Assembly (NCBI GenBank): GCA_017448975.1
Contig: JAFSKN010000008.1
Span: 1-39,493, forward strand
Length of the DNA: 39,493 nucleotides
Reading direction: 5' to 3'
Source of the DNA: Clostridia bacterium
GTDB lineage: Bacteria > Bacillota > Clostridia > Christensenellales > Aristaeellaceae
The notes under the pieces were generated by a model, which saw only the letters and a program-made list of their open reading frames with translations, was not told where the DNA came from and ran no database searches. This document shows, one piece after another, positions 16,953 to 26,207 of the stretch. A program made the translations under genes and the position numbers. Each line of letters begins with the position of its first letter. The stretch's first letter is position 1.

Positions 16953-17918
16953 TTAAAGCTTTTTCCTGAATGTATACTTCAAACTGCGCTCACAGCCTAC
17001 GCTCTCTTTGAAATTGCACAGCCCGTAGTTTGGCACGCTGTCTTCCGTGGATATGGCCTTGTCCAGAATCTTGTATCCCATTTTTCCGTAATACCTGATC
17101 GTATACCAAGTGAGCAGATTCATTCCGTTACAATCCATGTAATCCGGATGTGTTCCGGTATAGATGCCTTGAACGATCCTGTCGTTGATTCGATACAGCA
17201 CTTCGGCAACGATGTTTTTATTTCCCTGCTTTACGATGAATGCGTCATGCTCAACCAGCTTCAAGGTTTCCATCAATTGCTCGTAACTCAGCTTCACAGG
17301 AAAACCTTTTGATTCATGGCCGATCTGAATCGTTTGATACGCTTCTTTGTAGTCTTCTTCCGTTTCACATTTCACGATTTCAAGCCCGGATCTTTCAGCT
17401 TTTCTTAACCCCTTCCGCCCTTTCTGCGTGATCAGCTGTTCATAGGCTTCTTCATCCACATTCAGCTTTTCAAGGTTTAAAGCGTAATTGATATCCACGT
17501 TCTCAACGGCATAGCTGTTTCGATAGAAGCTGTTCACCCATCCGCTGAGAAGATGTTCGTCATAAAAGAGGGGGGGGAAGATAAACCGAATACTCTCTGC
17601 GTTTTCGCCTTTGCAGTATTCCTCGAAAACCGTCAAGGCCGCGTCTATCGTCTCCTGCTTCGATTCATTGATAATGGCGACCGGATAAGAGTAGGGGGCT
17701 GAAAAAGGAATTCTCATTTCCTTTCCAATTCTTCCCGCAATCAATCCATACCTTGCGGAATTCTCGCGCGTTAGAATCAGATAATGGACATCGTCCGCTT
17801 TATGCTCATTCAGCTTTGTAAATCTTGGCTCGTTAAAGAACACACGTCTGTCCGGAACGATCGCTTCATATTCGTTCGCGCTTACTCTTTTGACATGCCA
17901 GAGGGACTTTTCCTCCAT
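16953..17918 (-). CDS. FemAB/GNAT-like acyl or aminoacyl transferase
   Basis: A 321-residue protein with a double-GNAT layout like FemAB and its acetyltransferase relatives. The stretch GRKGLRKAERSGLEI near residue 180 matches the conserved segment between the two GNAT halves in these proteins, and the later VQGIYTGTHPDYMDCNGMN is also typical. Members move acyl or aminoacyl groups onto amino sugars or peptidoglycan peptides. Beside an FdtA/FdtB pair it may take the place of the usual FdtC-type N-acyltransferase, but this is inference. GGAGG precedes the ATG at 17918; the longer frame is rejected. Confidence 0.72.
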   Translation of the reverse strand: MEEKSLWHVKRVSANEYEAIVPDRRVFFNEPRFTKLNEHKADDVHYLILTRENSARYGLIAGRIGKEMRIPFSAPYSYPVAIINESKQETIDAALTVFEEYCKGENAESIRFIFPPLFYDEHLLSGWVNSFYRNSYAVENVDINYALNLEKLNVDEEAYEQLITQKGRKGLRKAERSGLEIVKCETEEDYKEAYQTIQIGHESKGFPVKLSYEQLMETLKLVEHDAFIVKQGNKNIVAEVLYRINDRIVQGIYTGTHPDYMDCNGMNLLTWYTIRYYGKMGYKILDKAISTEDSVPNYGLCNFKESVGCERSLKYTFRKKL

Positions 17919-17947
17919 GATACCACCTCCGCCATAAGGGACCTCAC

Positions 17948-19042
17948 TCAAAATTCATTGATGCTGTCGATGACGTACTGTATCTCTTCGTCAGTTATTC
18001 CGTAATACATCGGAATGCTCAGCTCCGTAGAACTGATCTCCTCCGCGATCGGATAGTCTCCTTTCACGAACCCCAGATTCTGATAGCATTCCTGCAGATG
18101 CATCGGAATTGGATAGTGTTTGTTTGTGAGAATGCCCTTATCGTTCAGGTGCTTCTCCAGCCTATCCCGTTCCTGGCATCGCACGCCGAAAATATGCCAT
18201 ACGGGAACGCAATGCTCATTGACCGTCGGCAGCACCACTTTCGGATTCTGAATCTGCGTCAAATACCGATCCGCAATTCGTCTTCTTTCCTTGTTCATGC
18301 GTTCCAAATGCGGCAGCTTGGCGGCCAAAAAAGCCGCCTGCAGTTCATCAAGCCTGCTGTTGTTGCCTTGGTAGATATGGTGATACTTGTAATCAGAGCC
18401 ATAATTGCCAAGGGCCCTTATCTTCGCCGCAAGCTCTTCATTATTCGTAATAACCGCGCCGCCATCCCCCAAAGCCCCAAGGTTTTTACCGGGATAAAAG
18501 CTGAAACCGGCCGCGTCGCCGAATGTTCCGACTTTCTGGCCCTTATAGGTCGCGCCGTGAGCCTGCGCACAATCCTCAATAACGCGCAAGCCATATTGCC
18601 TGGCGATCTTCATGATGGCGTCTATCTCACAAGCCTGTCCGTAAAGATGAACCGGTATGATGGCTTTTGTCCTGCTTGTGATCTTTTCTTCGATTCTTTG
18701 CGGATCGATGTTGAAAGTCTCGAGCTTTGGTTCAGCAAACACCGGTTTTGCACCAACGTACGTGACAGCGAGCGCTGTTGCAATAAAGGTGTTGGACGGA
18801 ACGATCACTTCATCCCCTTCACCAATCCCCAGCGCTTTCAGGCACAGCGTCAGCGCGTCCAAACCATTCCCTACGCCTACGCAGTATTTTGCCCCGCAAT
18901 ACGCGGCGAAAGCTCTTTCAAACGCCTCATCTTCAACGCCTTCGATATACCAGGACCGAGAAAAAACCCGGTCAAACGCGCCTCTCAAATCATCATTCAA
19001 TTCTTTTTCCATTGGCAAAAAAGTAATAAACGGTATTTTCAT
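17948..19042 (-). CDS. fdtB: DegT family sugar 3-aminotransferase (FdtB/QdtB-like)
   Basis: A 364-residue PLP-dependent aminotransferase of the DegT/DnrJ/EryC1/StrS family, of full expected length. [15 protein letters not shown] (Asp contacting PLP) and [15 protein letters not shown] (Schiff-base Lys) are present. Together with the FdtA domain upstream it most likely converts a dTDP-3-keto-6-deoxyhexose into dTDP-3-amino-3,6-dideoxyhexose (Fuc3N or Qui3N); which one depends on the partner ketoisomerase. The start at 19042 lies 7 bp after the preceding stop, with GGAGG 12 bases upstream. A longer frame reading back through the FdtA gene is rejected. Confidence 0.83.
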   Translation of the reverse strand: MKIPFITFLPMEKELNDDLRGAFDRVFSRSWYIEGVEDEAFERAFAAYCGAKYCVGVGNGLDALTLCLKALGIGEGDEVIVPSNTFIATALAVTYVGAKPVFAEPKLETFNIDPQRIEEKITSRTKAIIPVHLYGQACEIDAIMKIARQYGLRVIEDCAQAHGATYKGQKVGTFGDAAGFSFYPGKNLGALGDGGAVITNNEELAAKIRALGNYGSDYKYHHIYQGNNSRLDELQAAFLAAKLPHLERMNKERRRIADRYLTQIQNPKVVLPTVNEHCVPVWHIFGVRCQERDRLEKHLNDKGILTNKHYPIPMHLQECYQNLGFVKGDYPIAEEISSTELSIPMYYGITDEEIQYVIDSINEF

Positions 19043-19049
19043 GCGTTTT

Positions 19050-20180
19050 CTATGCCTCCGCGCTCTCTCTGTATTTCTTGCTGTATGCAATGAATTCATC
19101 GTAATTTCTGATATATTCCTGCGCGTCATAGTATTCAGACGCCAGCACACAGAGTATAGAACCGCTTTGCTTCCAAACCATTTCCCTCCAAAGGCCAGGC
19201 ATAATGAGCAAGCCCTTTCCGGGTTTATCCAAGGTGACCGTTGTCTTTTGCTCGCCGTCATCCAGGAGAATATCGATAACGCCGTAGGGACAGTAAAGGA
19301 GCTGGCAATTCAGCTTGTGGGCGTGAAAGCCGCGATGAAGGGCCGCTTGTGTTTCTGTAATCCAATAAACTCTTCGGATTTGAAACGGAACGTCTCGTTT
19401 TCCTTCCAGAAAGAACAGTGATCCAAACTTTGGATCCTCATACTGTTTCATCGTTACATCGATCACCCGGTAATGAAAATCGACCAGATCCAGATTGATT
19501 TTCATCTCTTTACACGCGTTCGACAGGTATTCCGGCACCATTTGATGATTCAGCCCATAGATGTATATTTTATCAATTTCCTTCCAACAGATGACAGAAG
19601 CCGCTTCCTTCACATCCTGCACAACCGGAATCCCATTTATCTCCGTTTTATCGTTCTTTTCAAGAAAATACAGATATTGGACATGATAATTCAACCCTTG
19701 CAGGCTTTTTATGCCTTCATCGACAAACCGGTCTGTTGTCATCAGCAAAACCGAAGGTTTCCCCGGCTTCCGACGGCATTTGGCAAGAATATATCTCCAT
19801 GCTGTTCTGAATAATACAATGAGCCCAAAATATATTCCATAAGACGTTATGACCGCTACGCGAGAGTAATCAGCGCTCGTTTTTGTCAGGAATAAATACA
19901 GGCCCAATATGAACAGACAGATCAGCGTATGTCTTGCTGATTCAAAAAGCTCTCTGCGTTTTCTCCAGCGAAGTGCAAGGCTGAGCGTATTGAACACCAA
20001 AGTAACGATGATATCGATAACGATCATGATCGACACGACAGAATAGTTAAACCTTCTGTGGCTTAATTCCAGATAGATAGAATAAGCCAAATAGCTTGAA
20101 AGTATGATACATGCTAAGTCCAACAGCAAAAAGCTTAAATATTTCAGGTGACCATAGCGCAGCGCCGAAGGCATTCGCAT
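19050..20180 (-). CDS. Fusion of WbaP-type membrane/Rossmann module with FdtA sugar ketoisomerase
   Basis: A 376-residue two-part protein. Residues about 10-130 contain four hydrophobic helices and about 140-240 a Rossmann-like domain. This layout matches the N-terminal half of WbaP/WcaJ-type polyprenyl glycosylphosphotransferases. The catalytic transferase domain is absent. Instead residues about 245-365 form an FdtA/QdtA cupin, with the conserved RGFHAHK near 285 and the expected hydrophobic strands and GLWREM segment. FdtA isomerises dTDP-4-keto-6-deoxyglucose to a 3-keto sugar for the aminotransferase next door. AGGAGG is 7 bases before the ATG at 20180. The fusion would hold the sugar-nucleotide enzyme at the membrane. 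Confidence 0.8.
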   Translation of the reverse strand: MRMPSALRYGHLKYLSFLLLDLACIILSSYLAYSIYLELSHRRFNYSVVSIMIVIDIIVTLVFNTLSLALRWRKRRELFESARHTLICLFILGLYLFLTKTSADYSRVAVITSYGIYFGLIVLFRTAWRYILAKCRRKPGKPSVLLMTTDRFVDEGIKSLQGLNYHVQYLYFLEKNDKTEINGIPVVQDVKEAASVICWKEIDKIYIYGLNHQMVPEYLSNACKEMKINLDLVDFHYRVIDVTMKQYEDPKFGSLFFLEGKRDVPFQIRRVYWITETQAALHRGFHAHKLNCQLLYCPYGVIDILLDDGEQKTTVTLDKPGKGLLIMPGLWREMVWKQSGSILCVLASEYYDAQEYIRNYDEFIAYSKKYRESAEA

Positions 20181-20323
20181 AATCATACCTCCTATGATAA
20201 AAGGATGGCGTGAGGCTCTTGAGCGTAAAAATGAACGAAAATCTTCCTGAGATCGCAGTAAGGAACGTTCGTGTTTCTTGTGACGAATGAGCCGAATTTT
20301 GTCTTATATGATCGCGTCCTCCT

Positions 20324-23300
20324 TTACTCATGATCCGTCGTTACAGGCTGTCTGTCCATGTCGTATTGGCTGGTGATGACCAGTTTGCCGTCCGCCGTAT
20401 AGTAGCCGTTCCAGCCCGCAATGCCCTGGCTGTTGTTGGTCAGTTTGTTATACCGGTCCAGATACCGTTCGGAAATCAGCCTTCCCTCGCCGTCATAACC
20501 GCGTTCCACGCTGGAATATCCCTCCGAGCAGACCGCCGCGGCATGGTAGCTGTCATAGTAGCCTTCCCAGGTCACGTTTCCGTTTTCATCCGTTTCGTAT
20601 TCCAGAATGGCGTAACCGTCCGCCGTGGTCACCGCGGCGCCGTTTTCGTTCAGGAAGGTCACTTCATGAATCCTTGTCACCGGATAGTACAGGGTGCTGA
20701 TGCCCCATGCACCGTTTTGAGCGGCGCAGAAAGTGCCGTTCGGATCCAGATAGTAGCAGAAGTATTTTTCCACCCACTGGGAGTTGCTCAGGTCATAATC
20801 GTACAGCTTGGAGGCATAACCGTCTTTGGTGACTGCCGGATTGCCGTTTTCATCCAGCCAGGTTTCTTTTTCCAACTTGGCAAAAGCTGAATAATCGCTG
20901 CGAACGCCGTAAACGCCGTCCACGGCCGTGGGGTTTCCGTCGGCGTCGAAGTACAGCTCCAGTGAAATCTGCCCACGGCTGGTGTATTCCCTGGTTACCA
21001 TGCTGCAGCCCTCGGGGCCGATGGCCGCGTTGTCCTGCGCGTCCATATAGCGGATGACAATGGGCTGGTCGTAACGGTTGAATGTCTGGACGGTATAGAT
21101 GAGGGAATCCTCCGGCAGCGTTTCATCGATGATCTGCATTACGTAGGTCTGATCCCCTTCGTTTTCGGCAATCAGGGTACGCCTGCTGTAGCCGTCTATG
21201 ACCATGGGCTGGCCGTAGATGTCCAGGTAGTATTCTTCCTCCACAAGTCCGCTTTCCGAATAGGAAATGTAGTGGGCGGCGTAGCCTTTCTGGCCGGGCG
21301 CGAACCTGTCATACTCATCGAAGAATTCTTCGCTGATAAGCCTGCTGCTGTCATCGTAATCCATGATAGCGTAGGCGTACTGCGCCCCTTCGGGAATGAC
21401 GCCAAGGGCATTGGTATCCAGATATCTTTCGGATGTGAGGTTGCCAAGGCTGTCGTAGGTATAGATCGCCATGGCATAGTTCATGGTCGTGTCCGTCAGG
21501 TTGCCGTCGATATCGTAGTAGGCTTCTTCCGTCACGTTGCCCAAGCTGTTATAGGCAGTGGTTTTCTTGGCATACCTCCGCAGATTGGCGGTGAGATTGC
21601 CGGCCCGGTCATAATAGCTGACGGACGTTTCACGGCCGGCCAGGTCGTAGGTGTAGCGGATTTCCGCATAGTCGTTTGCGTAGGATATCGGATTGCCTGC
21701 CGTGTCAAAGTATTTTACGGAAAGGATGCGGCCGTCCGGATCCACGGTGCGCCTCAGGGAAGAATAACGGCCGGTGGTGTGGATCGCGGGCTGGCCCTGG
21801 GCATTGATCAGCTTTTCCTCAATGCAGTTATTCCTGGCGTCATACTGGTACAGGATCTCGCAATAGCCGTTCTGGCACCAGGTGAGCGCGCCTTTCGTGT
21901 TATAGTAGGATTTACGGATCAGATTGTCGCTGTTATCGTAGACATAGCCGACGGCGCTGTAGCCGCTGGTTAAGGTTTTGGGCTGTCCTTCCACGTCCAG
22001 GTACTGCTGCCTAACCAGGCGATGACGGTCATCCCAGGTGTTGCGCATGGTGGCAAAACCGTCGGAACACGGGACGGGCGAATCCTCGCTGTCCAGGTAG
22101 GTTTCCGTCAGGACATTCCCGTTTTTATCCACGGTTCGCAGGATGGCGGAATACCCGGCGCTGATATAGGTGCGCTCGAATTTTTCATCCAGATAAATGA
22201 TGCTTCTGACATACAGGTTTTCGTCGTAGAGGTACTGTACGGCGGCGTAGCCGTCCTTGAACAGCGTGGGCTGTCCGAACGTATCCACGTAGGTGGTGCG
22301 CCATACCTTTCCCTGATCGCTGTATTCATAGCGGATCCCGGAATAACCCGCGGAAATCATGACGTTCAGGCCGTTGACGCCCAGGTAGTCTTCGCTGATC
22401 CTGCGGTCCTGCGCGTCATAGGAGAACGTGATGGTGGCGTATCCGAACTGCGTTTCCACCGGCTGCATGCCGGCGTTCAGGTTTTCCACGCGGATCAGGT
22501 TGCCGCGGGCGTCGTAGAACCTTCGGTAAGCCACTGCCCGCTGTGTCAGCGATGCGATGCGCTCATTTTCGTCCAGGTACTGTTCCAGGATCACGTGGTT
22601 ATGCTGGTCATATTCACGCTGCCATACGCTGAAGCCTTCCGGCAGCAGAACCAGATCGTCTTTTTCATCCAGATAACGAACCTGCAGGGTGTTCCCCGCG
22701 TTGTCGTAGATCCGAACGATGGCTGAATAGCCTTGCCGCACCATGACGCGTTCCATATTTTCGTCCAGGTAGCTTTCTTTTGTCTTGCGTCCCCGGGCGT
22801 CGTATTCATATTCGGCGGCGGCGTAGCCATCCTCGACCATTACAATGTCGCCGTCAAAATACCAGATGGAACGGATGCAGTTGCCCGCCGCGTCATATTC
22901 GTAGGTGATGCGGTTATAGCCTTCCGGCATAATGGTGGACTCGCCTTCAAAGTAGAACCAGGCTTCCTCTGTGCACAGGCCGTTGGCGTCCCGCTGGTAG
23001 GTTTTATAGCTGTACCGGCCGGCTTGCAGGATATACTGGCCGTCGTCTCCGAAATAAGCCTCGCTGGTCAGGAAACCCATGGGATTCCAGGTCTGTACCT
23101 TGCGGGCATAGCCCAGGGCCTGGACGATCAGATTGCCCATGCCGTCCGAATATTCTTCGGTGAGCATGTGGCCGGCATCGTCGTAGGTGCAGGTTTTCAG
23201 GGCATACCCCTTGGAAGACACAACGGGCGTCCTGTCCAGGCCGAAATACGCTTCTCTTAAAATGTCGCCATGGCCGTCGTATTCATACTCCACGGAGGCG

Positions 23301-26203
23301 TAATCACCCCGAAGCATATAAAACGCTCCGGTTTCATCATAATAGCTCTCGCTGATCAGACGGTTTTCCAGGTCATATACACGTCTGATCTCCGCGGCGC
23401 CGGCGCTGATATTGGTGATCCGGCCGTCCATGCCGTAATAGACCTCGCGGACCAGATTGCCGCGCAGGTCGTACTCACGGATGAAAGAGGCGTATCCGTC
23501 CGGGCATTCCGCCGGGCTGCCATTCACGTCCAGGTACGCTTCGGACAGCATGTGGCCTTCCGTGTCCCAGGTGAAGACGGCCTGATGATAGCCGTCCGGG
23601 ATGGCGGTGGGCTGTCCGTCCGAGCCAAAGTAGCTTTCGCTGAGAATGTTGCGGGCGTGATCATAAACCGTTTCTTTGCTGGCAAAGCCAAAGACGGTGT
23701 CCGCCGGCAGCCGATCCGTACCCAGGTAAGTCAGGGTTTCTTTGTTGTTTTCGTCGTCGTAAGCCGTCGTGATCACCGCGTAGCGATCGCGGTTTTCGAT
23801 CAGGCTGCCGTCCGCGTTGTAGTATGCTTCTTCCAGCACTCTGCCCTGGACATCGACCTTTCTTTCAAACCAGGCATAACCGACGAAAGGCGGCGAGACG
23901 GGCTGCCCCTCCTCGTCAAAATACGCGCGGCGCAGCAGGTTTCCGGCGGCATCGTACTTTAATTCATAGGAGGCGTAGCCCGAGGAAAGCAGCACGGGCC
24001 TGCCGTCGGTATTCAGGTATTCCACCTTCGTGGTGACGCCAAGCAGCGGGTCATAGGATAACCGCCTGGCGGAATATCCGCCGCTGACCAGGATCGGATT
24101 CAGGTCGCTGCCGTAATTCGCTTCATAAATGATATGATGCTGCTGGTCATATTCCCGAACGACTTTTGCCCGGCCTGACACAAGGGTGGGCGCGTCCTCC
24201 GCGTTGAAATAATTGGTGACGGTTCTGTTTCCGTTGTTGTCGTATTCATAGGTGACGGAGGCATAGCCCGCCGCCTGCGTCAGCGCGGAACCGTCGGCGC
24301 CGTAGTACTTTTCCCCCGTAAGATGCTTGGAATAGTCGTAAGTATGCACCTGTACCGCGCCCTGGCCGCCCGCCGCGATCAGATTGCCGTCGGTGCCGAA
24401 GGTGGCTTGCCAGAGCAGGCTGCCGTCCCGGTTGTATTCACGCAGCAGGGTGGCAATGCCCTGGTAGTCCCTGGACGGGTTGCCGTCTTTGCCAAAATAC
24501 CGGACCGACGTCTGCAAAAGATCCCCGTTATAGCTGTATACCACCCGATGCGCGTTGTTCGTCACGTTGGTGTCTTTTTCCCCGTCGGCTGTGAAGAAAG
24601 CTTCTTCCAGCAGCAGGTTTTGCTTCGGGCCGCCGTATACCATGCTTCGCGCGTACGCGCCGTTGGTGGACTCACAGGGAGCGCCGTTCTCGTCGTAATA
24701 TGCCTCATGAATAGCGTTCTCACCGACGCTGGTGCCGGCATACGTATATGTAACGGAGGCATACTGCGTTTCTTCGTTCCGCACAGGCTGCCATGTGTCG
24801 CTCATGTATATTGTACGGGCTACCTGGTTGTATTCGTTGTATTCATTTACGCGGCCCGCATATCCGGCTTTGACCTGGATCAGCTCCAGATCCGTGCCGA
24901 AAAACCGTTCCTGTTCAATCGCCGTAGGGTCGACGATCCACCGCTCGTAGTTGCTTTTATTATATCCGCGATTTTCGTGATACAAATAGTCATGACGGGC
25001 ATATCCCTGATTGAACATGGTATACTCGTCCAGGATATCGTAATACGTGATGCGGTAATCGAAGTCCGCGCCGCCGTATTCCCTTTCTTCCATGGAAATG
25101 CCGCTGGAGAGCATGGTGCGGTTCCCGTCCGCGCCGAAGTAACGAATGAAATGGATTCGGTCCGATGCCTCATAGTACTCGTACGTCAGCTTGGCATACC
25201 CGCCGATCATCTTGACGAGCTCGCCGTCCTTGCCAAAATAATCCGTTTCCACCACGCGGTCCCGTTCGTCGTAAGTATTCAGCAAAGAAGCATAGCCCCT
25301 GCTTGAGATGATTGGCTGGTTCTCCGTATCGAAATAATCCACCCGCGTCAGGTTGCCCCTTGCGTCATAGGTATTGATCATGAAATGCCATTGATCCGAA
25401 CCTAAGGATTTTGAGCCGTCCAGCGTGAATATTTCCGCGGACAGCAGCCTCCAGCTTCTGGTAACGCCGCCGTTCGTATCGTCGCCGCGTTTGCCGGAAT
25501 CCATCTCCAGGCCCAGATAATTGCTTTCAATCTCTGGGTTCTGGGGCTTGCTGCTTATTTCCGTATAAACAAGGATGACTGTGGCGCCGCCTTCCGCGCC
25601 AATCAGGGGCGAGCCGTCGGCATCCAGGTATCGTTTGACGATGGTTTTTGTGTTGGCGCCGCGGTCGATGTCAACGTCATACAGAATCTGGGCATAGCCC
25701 CCGGTCGGCTTGGTCAGGGCGCCATTGGCGTCAAAATATTCGCTGGAAAGGATCTGGTCACCCTCCCATGCGTCCCGGCGATAGCTGTAGCTGCCGGGGA
25801 TCTGTGCTCTGCTGCCGTCCGGCGCGTAGCGGTCTTCGGTCAGCACATAGCTTGTTCCGTCCTTCTGACGGCGGTATGTATACTCCGACCGGGCATATCC
25901 GCCGTCCGCGACGACAGGCTCGCCGTTCAGGCCGAAAAATGCTTCCGTGAGCAGATTGCCGTACGCATCCCAGGTATACCGGGCCTGGGCAAATCCCCGG
26001 CTGTTCAGGGCAGGCTCGCCGTTCGGTCCATGGGCTGTTTCACTGATCAGGTTGCCCTGTTCATCCCAAACGCAGTCTGTCTCCGTGAATACCGGGATAG
26101 ACAGCGCCTGATTGCTTTGCGCGTTTACGGTGGGAATGGCAGATGCCAGAATAATCACAATAAAGATAATTAACAAACTTTTCCGAATAAATCCATGCTT
26201 CAT
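20324..26203 (-). CDS. Giant secreted YD-like repeat protein
   Basis: A 1,959-residue secreted protein. The N-terminus (MKHGFIRKSLLIIFIVIILA, then SAIPTVNAQ) is a clear Sec signal peptide with an AxA-like cleavage site. The rest is a run of about 56 repeats of roughly 32-35 residues with the pattern YD..GN...E.YF..DG.P.....GYA....Y.YD. It resembles RHS/YD repeats and choline-binding-type aromatic repeats but carries no RHS core, toxin domain, sortase signal or membrane anchor. A long beta-solenoid or fibre is the natural prediction; ligand unknown. GGAG is 7 bases before the ATG at 26203, 4 bp after the kinase stop, so it belongs to the polymer operon. The upstream 49-codon extension is rejected because it overlaps the kinase gene. 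Confidence 0.88.
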   Translation of the reverse strand: MKHGFIRKSLLIIFIVIILASAIPTVNAQSNQALSIPVFTETDCVWDEQGNLISETAHGPNGEPALNSRGFAQARYTWDAYGNLLTEAFFGLNGEPVVADGGYARSEYTYRRQKDGTSYVLTEDRYAPDGSRAQIPGSYSYRRDAWEGDQILSSEYFDANGALTKPTGGYAQILYDVDIDRGANTKTIVKRYLDADGSPLIGAEGGATVILVYTEISSKPQNPEIESNYLGLEMDSGKRGDDTNGGVTRSWRLLSAEIFTLDGSKSLGSDQWHFMINTYDARGNLTRVDYFDTENQPIISSRGYASLLNTYDERDRVVETDYFGKDGELVKMIGGYAKLTYEYYEASDRIHFIRYFGADGNRTMLSSGISMEEREYGGADFDYRITYYDILDEYTMFNQGYARHDYLYHENRGYNKSNYERWIVDPTAIEQERFFGTDLELIQVKAGYAGRVNEYNEYNQVARTIYMSDTWQPVRNEETQYASVTYTYAGTSVGENAIHEAYYDENGAPCESTNGAYARSMVYGGPKQNLLLEEAFFTADGEKDTNVTNNAHRVVYSYNGDLLQTSVRYFGKDGNPSRDYQGIATLLREYNRDGSLLWQATFGTDGNLIAAGGQGAVQVHTYDYSKHLTGEKYYGADGSALTQAAGYASVTYEYDNNGNRTVTNYFNAEDAPTLVSGRAKVVREYDQQHHIIYEANYGSDLNPILVSGGYSARRLSYDPLLGVTTKVEYLNTDGRPVLLSSGYASYELKYDAAGNLLRRAYFDEEGQPVSPPFVGYAWFERKVDVQGRVLEEAYYNADGSLIENRDRYAVITTAYDDENNKETLTYLGTDRLPADTVFGFASKETVYDHARNILSESYFGSDGQPTAIPDGYHQAVFTWDTEGHMLSEAYLDVNGSPAECPDGYASFIREYDLRGNLVREVYYGMDGRITNISAGAAEIRRVYDLENRLISESYYDETGAFYMLRGDYASVEYEYDGHGDILREAYFGLDRTPVVSSKGYALKTCTYDDAGHMLTEEYSDGMGNLIVQALGYARKVQTWNPMGFLTSEAYFGDDGQYILQAGRYSYKTYQRDANGLCTEEAWFYFEGESTIMPEGYNRITYEYDAAGNCIRSIWYFDGDIVMVEDGYAAAEYEYDARGRKTKESYLDENMERVMVRQGYSAIVRIYDNAGNTLQVRYLDEKDDLVLLPEGFSVWQREYDQHNHVILEQYLDENERIASLTQRAVAYRRFYDARGNLIRVENLNAGMQPVETQFGYATITFSYDAQDRRISEDYLGVNGLNVMISAGYSGIRYEYSDQGKVWRTTYVDTFGQPTLFKDGYAAVQYLYDENLYVRSIIYLDEKFERTYISAGYSAILRTVDKNGNVLTETYLDSEDSPVPCSDGFATMRNTWDDRHRLVRQQYLDVEGQPKTLTSGYSAVGYVYDNSDNLIRKSYYNTKGALTWCQNGYCEILYQYDARNNCIEEKLINAQGQPAIHTTGRYSSLRRTVDPDGRILSVKYFDTAGNPISYANDYAEIRYTYDLAGRETSVSYYDRAGNLTANLRRYAKKTTAYNSLGNVTEEAYYDIDGNLTDTTMNYAMAIYTYDSLGNLTSERYLDTNALGVIPEGAQYAYAIMDYDDSSRLISEEFFDEYDRFAPGQKGYAAHYISYSESGLVEEEYYLDIYGQPMVIDGYSRRTLIAENEGDQTYVMQIIDETLPEDSLIYTVQTFNRYDQPIVIRYMDAQDNAAIGPEGCSMVTREYTSRGQISLELYFDADGNPTAVDGVYGVRSDYSAFAKLEKETWLDENGNPAVTKDGYASKLYDYDLSNSQWVEKYFCYYLDPNGTFCAAQNGAWGISTLYYPVTRIHEVTFLNENGAAVTTADGYAILEYETDENGNVTWEGYYDSYHAAAVCSEGYSSVERGYDGEGRLISERYLDRYNKLTNNSQGIAGWNGYYTADGKLVITSQYDMDRQPVTTDHE

Positions 26204-26207
26204 AATA

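Noticed and set aside
20047-20331. 94-codon minus-strand frame between the YD-repeat gene and the FdtA fusion
   Set aside because: It overlaps the well-supported FdtA gene start by over 130 bp and has no recognisable domain. Its start codon lies inside the last codons of the YD-repeat gene.
20330-25306. Many long open frames antisense to the YD-repeat gene
   Set aside because: They are mirror images of a repetitive, GC-rich coding sequence. None shows a ribosome site or recognisable domain.
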